DNA from: Promerops cafer
Lineage: Eukaryota; Chordata; Aves; Passeriformes; Nectariniidae
Direction of reading: 5' to 3'
Assembly (NCBI GenBank): GCA_013398275.1
Contig: VZSE01006621.1
Span: 512,332 to 576,331, forward strand
Length of the DNA: 64,000 nucleotides
Both the position numbers and the translations under genes were made by a program. Below, piece by piece: positions 46,701 to 57,778 of the stretch (position 1 is the stretch's first letter; each line of letters begins with the position of its first letter). The notes beneath the pieces were generated by a model that saw nothing but the letters and a program-made list of their open reading frames with translations, did no database searches and was not told the DNA's origin.

Positions 46701-49149
46701 GCCTATCTTTTGAATCCAAGGAGACATAATATTTTATAAACAACAAAAGAAGTGAAATTAACATTAATTAGTGCAAAACAATGCATTAAAAATTAATTCT
46801 AACTGCATGACTCAATAGGGCATCTACTGATCGCAGTTTTCCAGAAACTGTAATTTATCTTGGAAGGAAAGAACTGAGCAGAGCTACATTAACTGAATAT
46901 CATCTATATCTTGAAATCCCCTAAAATGATCATAGATCCAACATAGCACCATTAAGGTCAATAAGGAAGAGCTTGAGCAATAACCTAACCAAAAGGAACC
47001 AGAGATGTGAATCCAGATGTCTCCTGGAAATGTCAGGTAAACCCTTAACTCTGCACAGAATAGGCACCCTGCGTGCCCTGCCCCAGATTCACAGTGTCTA
47101 GAATCAGGTGTATAACACAGCCTTTAAAGTACCGATTACCTCTTTACACACTGAGTACTCAGGTAAATTTCTGAAGGATAAAGAAGGAAAGGTGGGTTTC
47201 CTCTCGTGTGTGTTTTGTTTCTCTGCTGTCATCTTCCTCTTCTTTCTTCTTAATTTGGGTTTAATAACCCTCTAGCTCAGCTAATGAGAGTATTTTCTGA
47301 CACACTGCAGAGAACTGCTGAGGAGAGAAGCAGCTAAAAGCAATGTTTTACACAGCTTGATGCTTCTAAAAGTTTGCTTGGTGTTTACTAGGATCATAGG
47401 AGGGAGACTGGGTGTGTGTGTGTGACTGTGGGCATCTCTGTGTGTATGTACTTCCCTAACAAAAAAATTGCCAATTAAATATCATGACTAGCAAGAATAC
47501 TACAGTTTAAGCTTTGTGTTTCTTTTCTTTTTATCAACTTTTCTTTTTTTTCTTTTGGAAAACTGGACTGCAATTTACAGTAGCAACAATGGCTCTAAGC
47601 TATCTTGCCTGCCTTAGTCTTTTTTTCTTCAAATATAGTATTTTTTTTCATTCTTAATACATTTTAAAATAAAACCAGGCAATGGATCATATTTTATGAA
47701 TATCAAATCAATAGATTTATCAATATCAATATCAATAGATACTTAGAGTACATAACTGAAAGAAAAAAAAATACTGCTAATATTTAAACCAGAATCATAA
47801 TTGGGTGTTGTTACCTCATGCTTGCTTTCTGCTCTTTTTTATAGTTCTGATAGCAGTTTTTGAAGTAGTTACTGATGAAAACAGGTGAAGCAGAAGCACA
47901 AATCTTTGTCAAAACCATGAATATATACAATAATTTTGTTCAGTAAGACAACAGTGCATAACTACACTTTCAGGTTCTCGTGAAAGTTTTCAGATGCTCC
48001 ATTAAACTCAGTATAAAGCTGTACTAGGACTATGAGTAGGATTCATGTCATGAATTAGACATCTTAGCATAGGTATTTCCTTGAATATCAAGATAAATTT
48101 TGTTTTCTTCTGGCATTTTTCCAGTTCAACAAAATGTCTGTGGCATAAAATAATCACGTGAAAGAAAGGATGAGGTTTGTTTGGTTTGGTGTTTTGTTTT
48201 GGTTTAATTTTCTTGTGTAGTTAATGATCACATGATAAGTGAACTTTAGGCTTTTGTAGATAGAAAGCTTCTTTGAAGCTTTCTCTCTCAGTTCATCATC
48301 TATTAAGGAAGATAACACTTTTTTTTTACCTCACATAAAAGTAGTTACACTATTATCTGGTGTTCTTAGCTCCAAAAGTATAGAACGATATATATAAGCA
48401 AATTTGGTTTATTAAATATGTTTTATTGAAAAAAACAGTGTCACATATAGGTATAGGTTTACTCTTGGTCAATGGATCCTGTTGTCTGCTTTTTATGTAT
48501 TATGCTTATAGGGATCAGTGCCTACAAAACTGCATATATTTTTAAACCACTCTCAGAAAGCTTGCAAAGGAAATAATCAAAAATACACCTGCTGTAAAGA
48601 GTTGCTGACATCTAAAAGTGCTGGGTAATATAAGCTTTAAAATTTGTAGGTTTTTCAGAAGTATCCTCTCTTACAAAACTTGACTGCGTTTTAGGCTTTA
48701 CAGTTCTTCAGAACATCTTTTCTTACAAAAACTGGCTGCAAAATAATGTCTCATTCTACTCCTAGGTGGTAATAAATTTAAAACTTAAGATCTTTCAAGG
48801 ATCTCTTAGAAACATGATCCTACAATTTCTGAATGACAGGTAAATATTAAGTGCCAAGTCACTTATGACTGTCATTGCATTGTCTGACACAGCACTGCAC
48901 AGATAAAACTTTTTTAGCTTTGCCATGCAGCTAAGTCCCAGATCAGAAAGGCAGGTCTATTGCTAAAAAAATAGAGGCCAGGGAGAGCTGCCTGGTACTG
49001 AGGACTGTAGTTTGGAATGACTTTCCCTCACATTGCCTTGACTACACACAATGTAGAATTAGTCCTAAGTCCACATTGAGTCAAGATCAGGAGGAAGCAA
49101 TCCTAGGGGTATTGTGAAAGAATTAAATTTCAGTTCCAGACTACTTGCT
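43771..49149. other. Transposon-poor AT-rich DNA
   Basis: About 5.4 kb without a recognised transposon. Contents: T-tract at about 43919-43938, a short (GT)n at about 47411-47423, A/T-rich runs near 45230, and a perfect 10-bp-arm hairpin at 48262-48284 (annotated separately). No open frame is convincing. Confidence 0.5.
48262..48284. repeat. Perfect inverted repeat, 10-bp arms, 3-base loop
   Basis: AGAAAGCTTC, loop TTT, GAAGCTTTCT. The arms are perfectly complementary. GAA/TTC units alternate every 6 bp, close to but not matching the 5-bp spacing of a heat-shock element. Confidence 0.85.
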
Positions 49150-49530
49150 AAGAAGCATATTCAGCTTAGAGAAGAGGAGACTGGCGGGTTGTATCAGTGC
49201 TTTCTCCTGAAGTGTGAGAGAGAAAGAAGTCCTGATCTCTTCTCTCTGCTCTCTGGCAATAGAATGTGACGGAATGGCTTAAAGCCGCCAGGGGAGCTTC
49301 AGATTGGATATTAGGGAAAAGTTCTTCAGTGAGAGGTGGCCAAGCACTGGAACAAGCTCCCTGGGAAAGTTGTGGTGGCCCCAGGCCTGTTGGTGTTTAT
49401 GAAGTATTTGAATAAGGCTCTTACATACATAGTTTTACTTTTAGGTTGCCCTGTGTGGAGTCAGGAATCAAAGAATCCCCTGTATCCCTTCCAACTCAAG
49501 ATATTAAACTATTCTGTGAGAAGGGGCTGT
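49150..49530 (+). mobile_element. CR1 LINE 3' end copy, third 3'-end type
   Basis: ORF2 C-terminal remains: 'ggggagcttcagattggata' then 'ttagggaaaagttcttcagt', 'gaggtggccaagcactggaa' and 'caagctccctgggaaagttg', read in one frame as DWILGKSSSVRGGQALEQAP. The 3' tail near 49455-49525 ('gttgccctgtgtggagtcag', 'cccttccaactcaagatatt') matches the lineage of the 40674 copy in sense orientation. The 5' part, upstream of 49270, is diverged. Confidence 0.85.
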
Positions 49531-50184
49531 ACAAGAATTCATTGTTCTTTCTAGAATTCGTTGTTGTAATTGTCCTGGGTACAGACCCTTATCTGACTTC
49601 AGAAGTGCCTAGATAGCACTAGTATACTGGTGTATATGCTAGAAGGACCTGATCATAATATTGCTCTTGACCTGCTGCTCCTAAACTGGTGGTGAATGTA
49701 CCTCAGTCTGGGCTTCAGAAACCATGAGGCAATTGAGCCCAGGATCTTAAGAGAGTCTTGTAAAGGAAGCAGAGGAGTTAGGATTCTGAGCTTCATGACA
49801 GAACTGGCTTATTTAGGGAATTTCTAGGTCTACTTAGGATTACTCTCTGAGAAGTAACTGTAAAGAACAAGGCTGTCCAGGAAAGTTGATGATGTTTTAT
49901 TGTTTGTTTGTTTGTTTTTTAAACACAATATGTTTTATAAAATAACTCATCCATGAGTCATCCCACTGTGGACAAAGACTTTAAGCAGAAAACCTACTTG
50001 AATAAGCAGAGGCCTTGTTTATGAACTAAGACACAAGCACAAAGCATAACAGAGGCAGAAACTACGGTAGGTAAGAAAGGACTACACTAAAATTCTTGCT
50101 TAATGTAAGCACGAATTCTGTTCTCAGACTTCCATGTGTACCATTTCAGTAAGGAGAAACACAGCCTAGATACAGTCTAAGGAA
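49531..50184. other. Unique DNA between two CR1 fragments
   Basis: No gene or repeat recognised apart from a short TTTG repeat near 49898-49920. Confidence 0.45.
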
Positions 50185-50650
50185 CTGGTGGCTGATTAGG
50201 ACCTGGGAGTTACAGTGGACACCAAACTGAGTATAAGCCAACAGTTCACTCATTGCAAATGGGATGAACTGCTTGCTACAATAAGTGCAAGTACATCCCC
50301 TGGTGCTTCTGTAGGAATATGGCTGGCAGACAGATGGAAGGCTCTTCTGCTCAGAAGGCCTGGAAGAGGAGGCCTGGAAAATTTGAGAGACCCCAGTGGA
50401 ATCCTATCAAGATGATCAGGCCTTAAACATATGGCTCAGGAGGAAAAACTGAGGACACTGAACTTTTCTGTTCTGGGGTAGAGGGGGCTAAGGGATGCCC
50501 TAGCTGCAGAGTCACCTGCTTGAATGTTAGTTCCAAAGATTGCAGAAACAAGATATTTCCACTACTGGCAGACTACATAATAGTAGAAAATGGCCAGAAA
50601 TCTTAATTTGGGAGGAACTGGTATTAGAAAAATTTGAGTTTAGGAGGATA
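50185..50650 (+). mobile_element. Old CR1 LINE fragment, lacks the 3' end
   Basis: Starts at the DLGVLVD-equivalent ('gacctgggagttacagtgga'). The frame then gives MDTKLSISQQFTHCKW (normally ...LNMSQQCA...). Further on come 'aagatgatcaggccttaaac', 'atatggctcaggaggaaaaa' and 'ctgaggacactgaacttttc', equivalent to the '...GLEHMSYEERLRELGLFS...' region. The 3' part (after ~50510) is weak, and the terminal ~200 bp including the tail are missing. High divergence: an old copy. Confidence 0.75.
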
Positions 50651-52574
50651 GTCTAAGGCTCATGAGGAAAAATCAAAATATAATAAATAATAATTTTTGA
50701 GTATCAGTGTCTTTGTCATAAACACCTAAGTTTTACCCCTGAAAATGTGAGAGATTTCATGACCTTTGCCATTCTTAATCTTACTTGTATAGGGGAGCTT
50801 CCAAGAACCCTTTCTTCTTAGAAAGAAGGTCTGATTCTCCAGGCCTGTCATTTGTGCCTCTGCAAAGTTGATGGATTTCTATAATAGTAAAAGTATTCTT
50901 TTTGCATGTAGTCGAGGTGAACAGATATCAATTATACAATTGGTCAAGGCAGTTGTGGTTCAATGCTTTAAAAACAGCTCATTACCCAGTGTACCATGCA
51001 AGAGAGTCAGTCACCCGTGGATACAGCATATAATGTATCTCTAGTTCAAGTTACGTTCAAAGTCTGTAATTATAAACCAGCACTTGTTTTCATTGTAACT
51101 AACTTCATATTACAACCTACATAGTCAAAACAAATGCAAAAACCTGCAAAGGACTAAGATTCATATAGTCAAAGAGATATTGTAGTGAAGAGGTGATATG
51201 TGGTGCTTATATGTCCCACTTATTCTACATTAAAAAAATCAGTATTTAGTGAACTAAATAACAATAAAATCCCTGATTTTATTATGGTTAATATTTCTGT
51301 ATGCAATTTTAACTGCCAGCCTCTGTAAAATTCTGTATTTTTAAGAAATATCTCTACATATTTCTATATTTGTATAGATCAGGGGTTTATGTGTTCCTTT
51401 GCTAAAGAGTCTCTGAGGCATGATTTTACTAGCAGGCATTAAATTTGAACAAGGAACTTGAAATGTCACATCTAAACACATGATAAGGTCAAACTTAAAT
51501 TATATGGCTTTAGTACATTTTTTCTCTCTCTGTAGATCATGTATGTGATGTCTGGAAGAACCACAGCCTCTTTTACAACCCATTTTAATGGGGACTATTT
51601 TTAGTGATTTGTGTTTTGGTTTTTATTTTTGTTTAAAAGTGCAAACAACTCCTTTGTTAAGGGAAGGATTTTATCCAGAATTGCTAAAGAGACCAAAATA
51701 ATTTCTTGCAAGCAAACTTGCAAGAGTCAACAGGAGCACAAGCCATCACTCTTCAGCAATGAAAAAAATGCCAGTCATCTGATAATTGGTATCTTACACA
51801 TGTGAAATAATTCTTGTAGCAAGACCTGGTGTCTGTAAGCAGCAAAAGCTGTGTCTAAACTGAGTTGGTCTATTAAGGAGTATTTCAACTCTTCAAATGA
51901 ATGTTACTTATTTTATTTATGTAATCTGTAACACAACTCCATTCCAAGACACTATAAAGAAGAAATGAGCAAGTCTTGGTAAGTGCTTCTGTGTTAATTT
52001 TAAAAAGATAATAATTCAAGAGGCAAGAGATCCTGAGAGGTTTTCAGGGTTCTCAGGACTCCTCAGCCACCTTTGACACCAGAATTTACTGGGAGATGCA
52101 ATCCACAACTTTCTGCAAGGAGCTATGATTGATATGGTCCCCTAACACTGATTTCACAGCTCAATGGCAGCCCCAAATCCCTACCTTTCAGTGTGAGAAG
52201 ATTTTCCTTGTTCAAATGATGTTACTTTAGGAAGATTCTTACACATTTAAAAAGCTGTCACAAATCCTTCCTCTTTTACTACTTCTCATAAGGATTCTTG
52301 TCTCACATAAAGCAGATTACTGTCTGCAGGAAAGCAGCTGTCACTTGCTCCCAGATGATGCTGAGCTCTGTAGCAGATGATCTGTTGAGCTTGGACCTTA
52401 TGCTTTTTGCCCCAAATTTGCACACTGAAGATGCCCCGACGTGCTGTGTTTGCCCAGCTTACTCTACCTACTCTACTTTTACTTATCTGATGAGTGTTCG
52501 GGTCCATGAAAAAATGGGAAGAAATATGTCTTATGGAAACAAATATTGTAATAGAACATAATTATTAATTGAAC

Positions 52575-52622
52575 TTTTTTTTTCTTTTTTTTTTTTTTTT
52601 TTTNTTTTTTTTTTTTTTTTTT
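52575..52622. repeat. Long T-tract with an undetermined base
   Basis: T-run of about 48 bases, interrupted by one C (52584) and one N (52604). The N marks a homopolymer length the assembly could not resolve. Confidence 0.95.
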
Positions 52623-52906
52623 AGCTGAATAATTTCATATACTTTCTTGCAGGATATGACCAGAGAATAAAAATGTCACATGGTATCAAGGTCTTATACT
52701 GTATAAGAATACTGCAAATAATAACCATTGCAGTGAACCTGCAGCTTAATTCAGTCTTTACTTTCTGAAGAGACAAGTATGAAAGTGTAAGGGGATTGCC
52801 ATGAGAAATGGTATTCTCTCAAAAAGTAGAACTTTCACAGACTATTCATAACAAAATGCAGTATTTAATCTGAAAGACTGTCAGGCTTCACAAGTGTTGT
52901 TTAGGA

Positions 52907-52930
52907 ATAAGAAGATAAGTATCTTCTTAT
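52907..52930. repeat. 24-bp palindrome, 11-bp arms, 2-base centre
   Basis: ATAAGAAGATA, centre AG, TATCTTCTTAT. The arms are perfectly complementary. Followed by further AATATCTTCT/TAATATTCTC repeats. Confidence 0.9.
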
Positions 52931-55900
52931 AATATCTTCTATAATATTCTCCTAATAAGATACAGTGCTTATTTTGGGTCAAGCTCCAAATTAAATGTTA
53001 AATTAATATTTCTTTTTTTTTATTTTGTTTTCCTACTGCAATACAATCTGCATTTGCTAAACCAGACCAATATTTGACCAGTTCAAGGAAGGGGTAGGCA
53101 GAGGAAAATGTCATCCTTTCACATTTCTATTACAGGCAACTATGGTGCATGATGAATGCATGCTTCCCTTTATCAATCAATCCTAGCAAACCAATTTGCT
53201 TACATTCTGAAGTGAGCTGCATTTACAAGGAGGGATCAATTCTTAAGAGGATTATGTGTCAAAATAAGATGTAGTTTAGTAACAAACAGATTTGGAGAAG
53301 CAGCTCAGGATAATAAGTAGCTGAGCAGTCTATTGTATGGCTGTGGTTTTTTTTGTCTACCTGTCTTTTTCTCTCTCTATTCTACTTAACATTTTAATAA
53401 AATTAATTTAAATTGCCTCCACATTATACAATATATGGAGTTGTTAGCTGAATAGATTTTTTTTTCCAACAACACAAGAGTTTACATAGTCTAAGGACTT
53501 TTACTATTTGGTAGTAAATATGTTTGCACTTAGAATAATTTGGTGGGTTTTTCAAATACACTAAATAACTAAACCAATACAAGCAGACAATACAATATTG
53601 TATAATAAGAAATTATACTATTAAAATACAACTGCTATATTCAAAAGAGAGTAGCAGATTATGTTCACTTATTAAGCCTTCCCTCATTTCCATCTTCCAG
53701 TCACTGGGAATTTTGCTAATGACTGCTAAAGAAATTACATCAGTCTCGTAATGAACAAAAAACAGAGCTATCTGAGAAAATATGATTACATGTTTTCTAA
53801 TATATCTAATGGATTCATTTCTTTGTAAAAACAAGTCAAAAAGCAAACAGTCAAAAAAGCCCCGAACAACTATGGCTTAGCCAATGGTCTATACACAGAA
53901 CCAAAAGCCTAGATTCAAAAAATGTTTTAATTTATGCAAATTTTGTATATGTAAGAGTGCCTGTAGAAAACCTATTACACAATAATAACCTAAATTATAA
54001 AAATAATTATAAAATGTAGTAATTCCTCATGAAAGCACTTTCTTTTCTTATTGTTTAGTCTATTCTACTTCTATATTGTTTCCTGTGCAGATGTCCTGAT
54101 TAATGCATCTTTTCTGAATATTGACCTGAATTTATGGATTGTTAGACTCATATATTTTTGTCAATGTTTCTGAAAAGTTTTTTTATCCTTCTGACTAGAA
54201 TTTTTATCTGCTTGTACTTGATATTGCACCCCTTGGTTATTTATTTGTGAAGCTTAATAAAACGTGTTTTAAGACAAAATTGAGACTAATAAACATAATT
54301 ACATCAATGAAAACTACTTTTCAAAATTTAGCCAAACTCTACATTAATACCATAAGGCATTAATACCTTATTTCAACACAATCATTAGTTTTATATATTA
54401 CCAGTATAGAAATATCTGTCCCTTTAATTTGCATTATAAAAATATCGGGATGCAATGATTAAAAGTTAGGTTCAGCTGATGAGATGTAAAGATTTTCACC
54501 TTGACTAGACAACTGATTTTCCTGGCAGTGTCAGTCAACAAAGCAGGTATCTCTAGAACACCTCAATACAAAGTAAAATGTCTCAAATTTTAGACAAACA
54601 AGTGCTAAATTCTGTCCATTGTTCATATATTGTAATACCTTGCTAATACCAAAACATTTGGATTGGCATGATCAATACCTAAAACCAAAATGAAATAAAT
54701 AGCATATAATTATCTGATTTTATATGTTACAGAAACAAAAAATTAAAATGGCTGCTTATGAATGCAAAGAACTGCAATTTTTTTTTTCCATTGTGATTCT
54801 AGTATTGCGATCTTAGCTTTTTAACTCTGTTTCTTACTATTCGTGCAGCTTAAGATTGCTCTGCACATCTCTGCCCACTAAGATGCATTTTTAGGGGCTG
54901 AGAGCTCCAAAGACAACCTTGGAGGGCATTTCACTTATTCTTGCCCAGCTATTCTGGCTCCCTGGCAAACAGATTAGGATGAGAGTAGATGGTGATGTAT
55001 GCTAAGACCTTCCTCTACTGACGAGTTTGTTGCTCTGACTGTCCCCTTGACAAGTCTTTTTAAATGACTATCAATTTGCTAAAAAAAAGTAGTGTTTAGC
55101 TATTTAGAAAGTAATAAAGGAAAACATGATGCCACCCCCTCTGAGAGCAATCAACTGATGTGTGCCCCTGTCCCCACCCTTTCTCATAGCAGTCTGTGCA
55201 TAATATCTTTCTCTGAGGACCAGCTTAGAAATATCATAAAACTTGGGATGTACTTCTAGTTAAATTAAGGAAAGCACATCTAAAAGTCATTTTTATGTAT
55301 CAGTGACTGGTTTCACCATGTTTATAATTAAGATATCAACTCCTCAGAAAAACGTCCCTCTAAAGGGTTCATCACAGTGATACTCCATTCCAGAGAGAAA
55401 TCAGCAATTAGACTGCCAGCAATAAGAGGAGAATTCATGTGAATTAGCATTAAACTAAAATATTAGGCTCCACTTAAAGGAGGAATCCATAAGCTCTGAG
55501 GTAGTGGTACATTATAATATCACTGGAAATGGCAGCTTCACAGTACACCACCTCTGTCCTTAAACCATTACGGCCTACCTGCCACAGGACACCTGCTATC
55601 ACCATTAGAAATCAGCAGATGTTTGTGCTGAGCCTCAGTGGTTTTTGCAAGATAATGGAAAAGCAAAAATAATGCCATTATTTATAAGGATGAACCTAGA
55701 AAGCCCATATCTAAATTAAGTGTTTTTTCCACATGAGGCAAGCTGTTTCTATGAAGACATTATAATACAGGAAAGTAGATCATGCAGGTTCATCTAGTGA
55801 GCTGAATTGTGGACAGTTTCAAAATTCAAGGCATAAAGTTCAAGGTAACTTTCAATACTTGGAAAGTAAAAGAGCTGCCTCAGTCCTAATGAGCTCGAAG

Positions 55901-57023
55901 TGCACACACCTGAGAAATGAATCCAGAAAATTTAGCAGCATATTAGCATCCTGGCTTATTAAACATTTTTCATTTTGCTAGTCCATGAATGATTGTGATT
56001 CAATGAATTCAGTCAGTGGCTGAATCATCAGTTTTGCTACTAAAAGTTGATGAAGATCTTGATCTTGATGAGAGAACTGATGTATTACTCCTTAGTATCT
56101 CTGGATACAGAAGTCATAAAAATGACCTCCTTTAGCTGTGGGGTAGTTGGCTGTTCTGTTGCTAAGGCAGTCACAGATATGACAGAATATTATATTGATG
56201 CAAAGGAGCAGAAATCACTCAGTCAAATACATCTGAGTTAAAATCCCTGTGCTGCCTTAATGGTTAACAAAATAAATGAGATGGTATATTTTCAGGACAT
56301 AATTAATCATGCCTTAATGTAGATGTCTTAAATGTTTCAGATTAATTTTTCCTGATAAGTGTCCATTTCTCCTTTCTTAATCTGAAATAAAATTAGGAAG
56401 ACAAGCTGGGGTACAACATTGATGCCTAAGGATACGTAACTGATCTCTAATATTAATTATAAACCTTACAGGGTCATATTGTTTTGTTTCTTTCTTCTTA
56501 TAAGAAAAAAATATATGAAGAAGTCTCAGTAAAACAGATATAGCTTACCTATCCTGGAGAAAAACACCAATTTTTTCCACTTTGGATTATGTTCTGAAAT
56601 GATGAAAGAGCTAATATTTTTTTTTTCCTGTTAGAGCTTTTAATATACCAATAATACTTCAACTGAGTGCCATTTTTCCAAAACAACAGCTCTCAGTAAT
56701 TTCTAAAACATGTGCCTTTGCAGTTACAACTTTCAAATTTCAGATTCACGCCAGAGAAAGAAGCCTAAATTTACTTCCAAGATTTCAGTAGTGCATGACG
56801 TTAGTCTAAAATATATTTTTTAGAACTAATGGCAAAGTTTAAGCACATAACCAAACTGAAAGCTTAAAACTTCTCTTGAGAAAATTGTTTTTAAAACAAT
56901 GCTGTAGGCACATGTCTGAATATAACATTTTCCAACAAGAGATGAGAAGATACAGATGATGCCAAAGGGATGTCTGTCTTTTCACCAAGAAAAGGTGGAT
57001 TAACATAACCCAAACATCAGAAT

Positions 57024-57778
57024 AATAGAATCATTAAGGTTGGAAAAGAGCTCTAAGATCATCAGTTTCAACCCTTAGCCCAGCACCATCATGTTCTCCA
57101 CTAAACCATGTCCTCTAGTGCCACATCCTCACAAACTTTGAACACTTCTAGGGATGGTGATTCCACTAGCTCCTTGGTAAGCCTGGTACAATGTCTGACC
57201 ATGCTTTCAGTGAAGAATTTTATCCTAATATCCAATCTAAACCTCTGCTGGCACAATTTGAGGTCATTACTTCTTGTCCTATTACTTGTTACTTGGAGAA
57301 CAAATCAATCTTTGTTACAACCCTCTTTCAGTTACCTATAGAGAGCAGTAAGATCCCCACAGAGCCTCCCTTTCTCCAGACTAAACAGTCCCAGCTCCCT
57401 CAGATTCTTCTCATTGGTCTTGTGATCCAGACCCTGCACCAGCTCTGTCGCCCTTCTCCGGACACACACCAGCACCTCAATGTCCTTCTTGCAGAGAACT
57501 GAACACAGAATTTGAGGTGTGGCTTCACCAGTGCCAAGTACAGGGAGACAATCACTGCCCTGGTCCTGCTGGCCACACAATTTCTGACACAGGCCAGGAT
57601 GCCATTGGCCTTCTTGGCCACCTTGGGCTCACTGCTGGCTCATGTTCAGCGGCCATCAACCAGCACCCCCAGGTCCTTTTCTACCAGCCTTCCAGCCACT
57701 CTTTCCCAAGCCTGTAGCACTTCATGGGGGTCATTGCAACTCAAGGGTAAGACCCAGCTCTTCACTTTGTTGTACCTG
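57024..57778 (-). mobile_element. CR1 LINE, 5'-truncated, second 3'-end type
   Basis: The plus strand opens with 'aatagaatcattaaggttgg' and 'aaaagagctctaagatcatc', the antisense tail shared with the 11931, 23368 and 24112 copies. ORF2 remains read on the minus strand: MAKKANGILACVRNCVASRT (frame 57621-57400), EVLVCVRRRATELVQGLDHK and LRELGLFSLEKGRLCGDL (frame 57580-57332), separated by a frameshift. The AEKDLGVLVD-equivalent is 'cagcacccccaggtcctttt'. The 5' truncation lies at about 57778. Moderately diverged. Confidence 0.95.

Larger units (their letters stand above)
50651..57023. other. Transposon-poor AT-rich DNA
   Basis: About 6.4 kb with no recognised transposon. Contains the T-tract with an N (52575-52622) and a 24-bp palindrome (52907-52930), both annotated separately, plus T-runs near 53010 and 56618. 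Two overlapping opposite-strand open frames at 52286-52561 have no known domain. Confidence 0.5.

Noticed and set aside
48262..48284. Heat-shock element
   Set aside because: GAA and TTC units are spaced by three bases, not two as the element requires.
52286..52561. Overlapping open frames on both strands
   Set aside because: Neither translation shows a domain; mutual overlap on opposite strands argues for chance.
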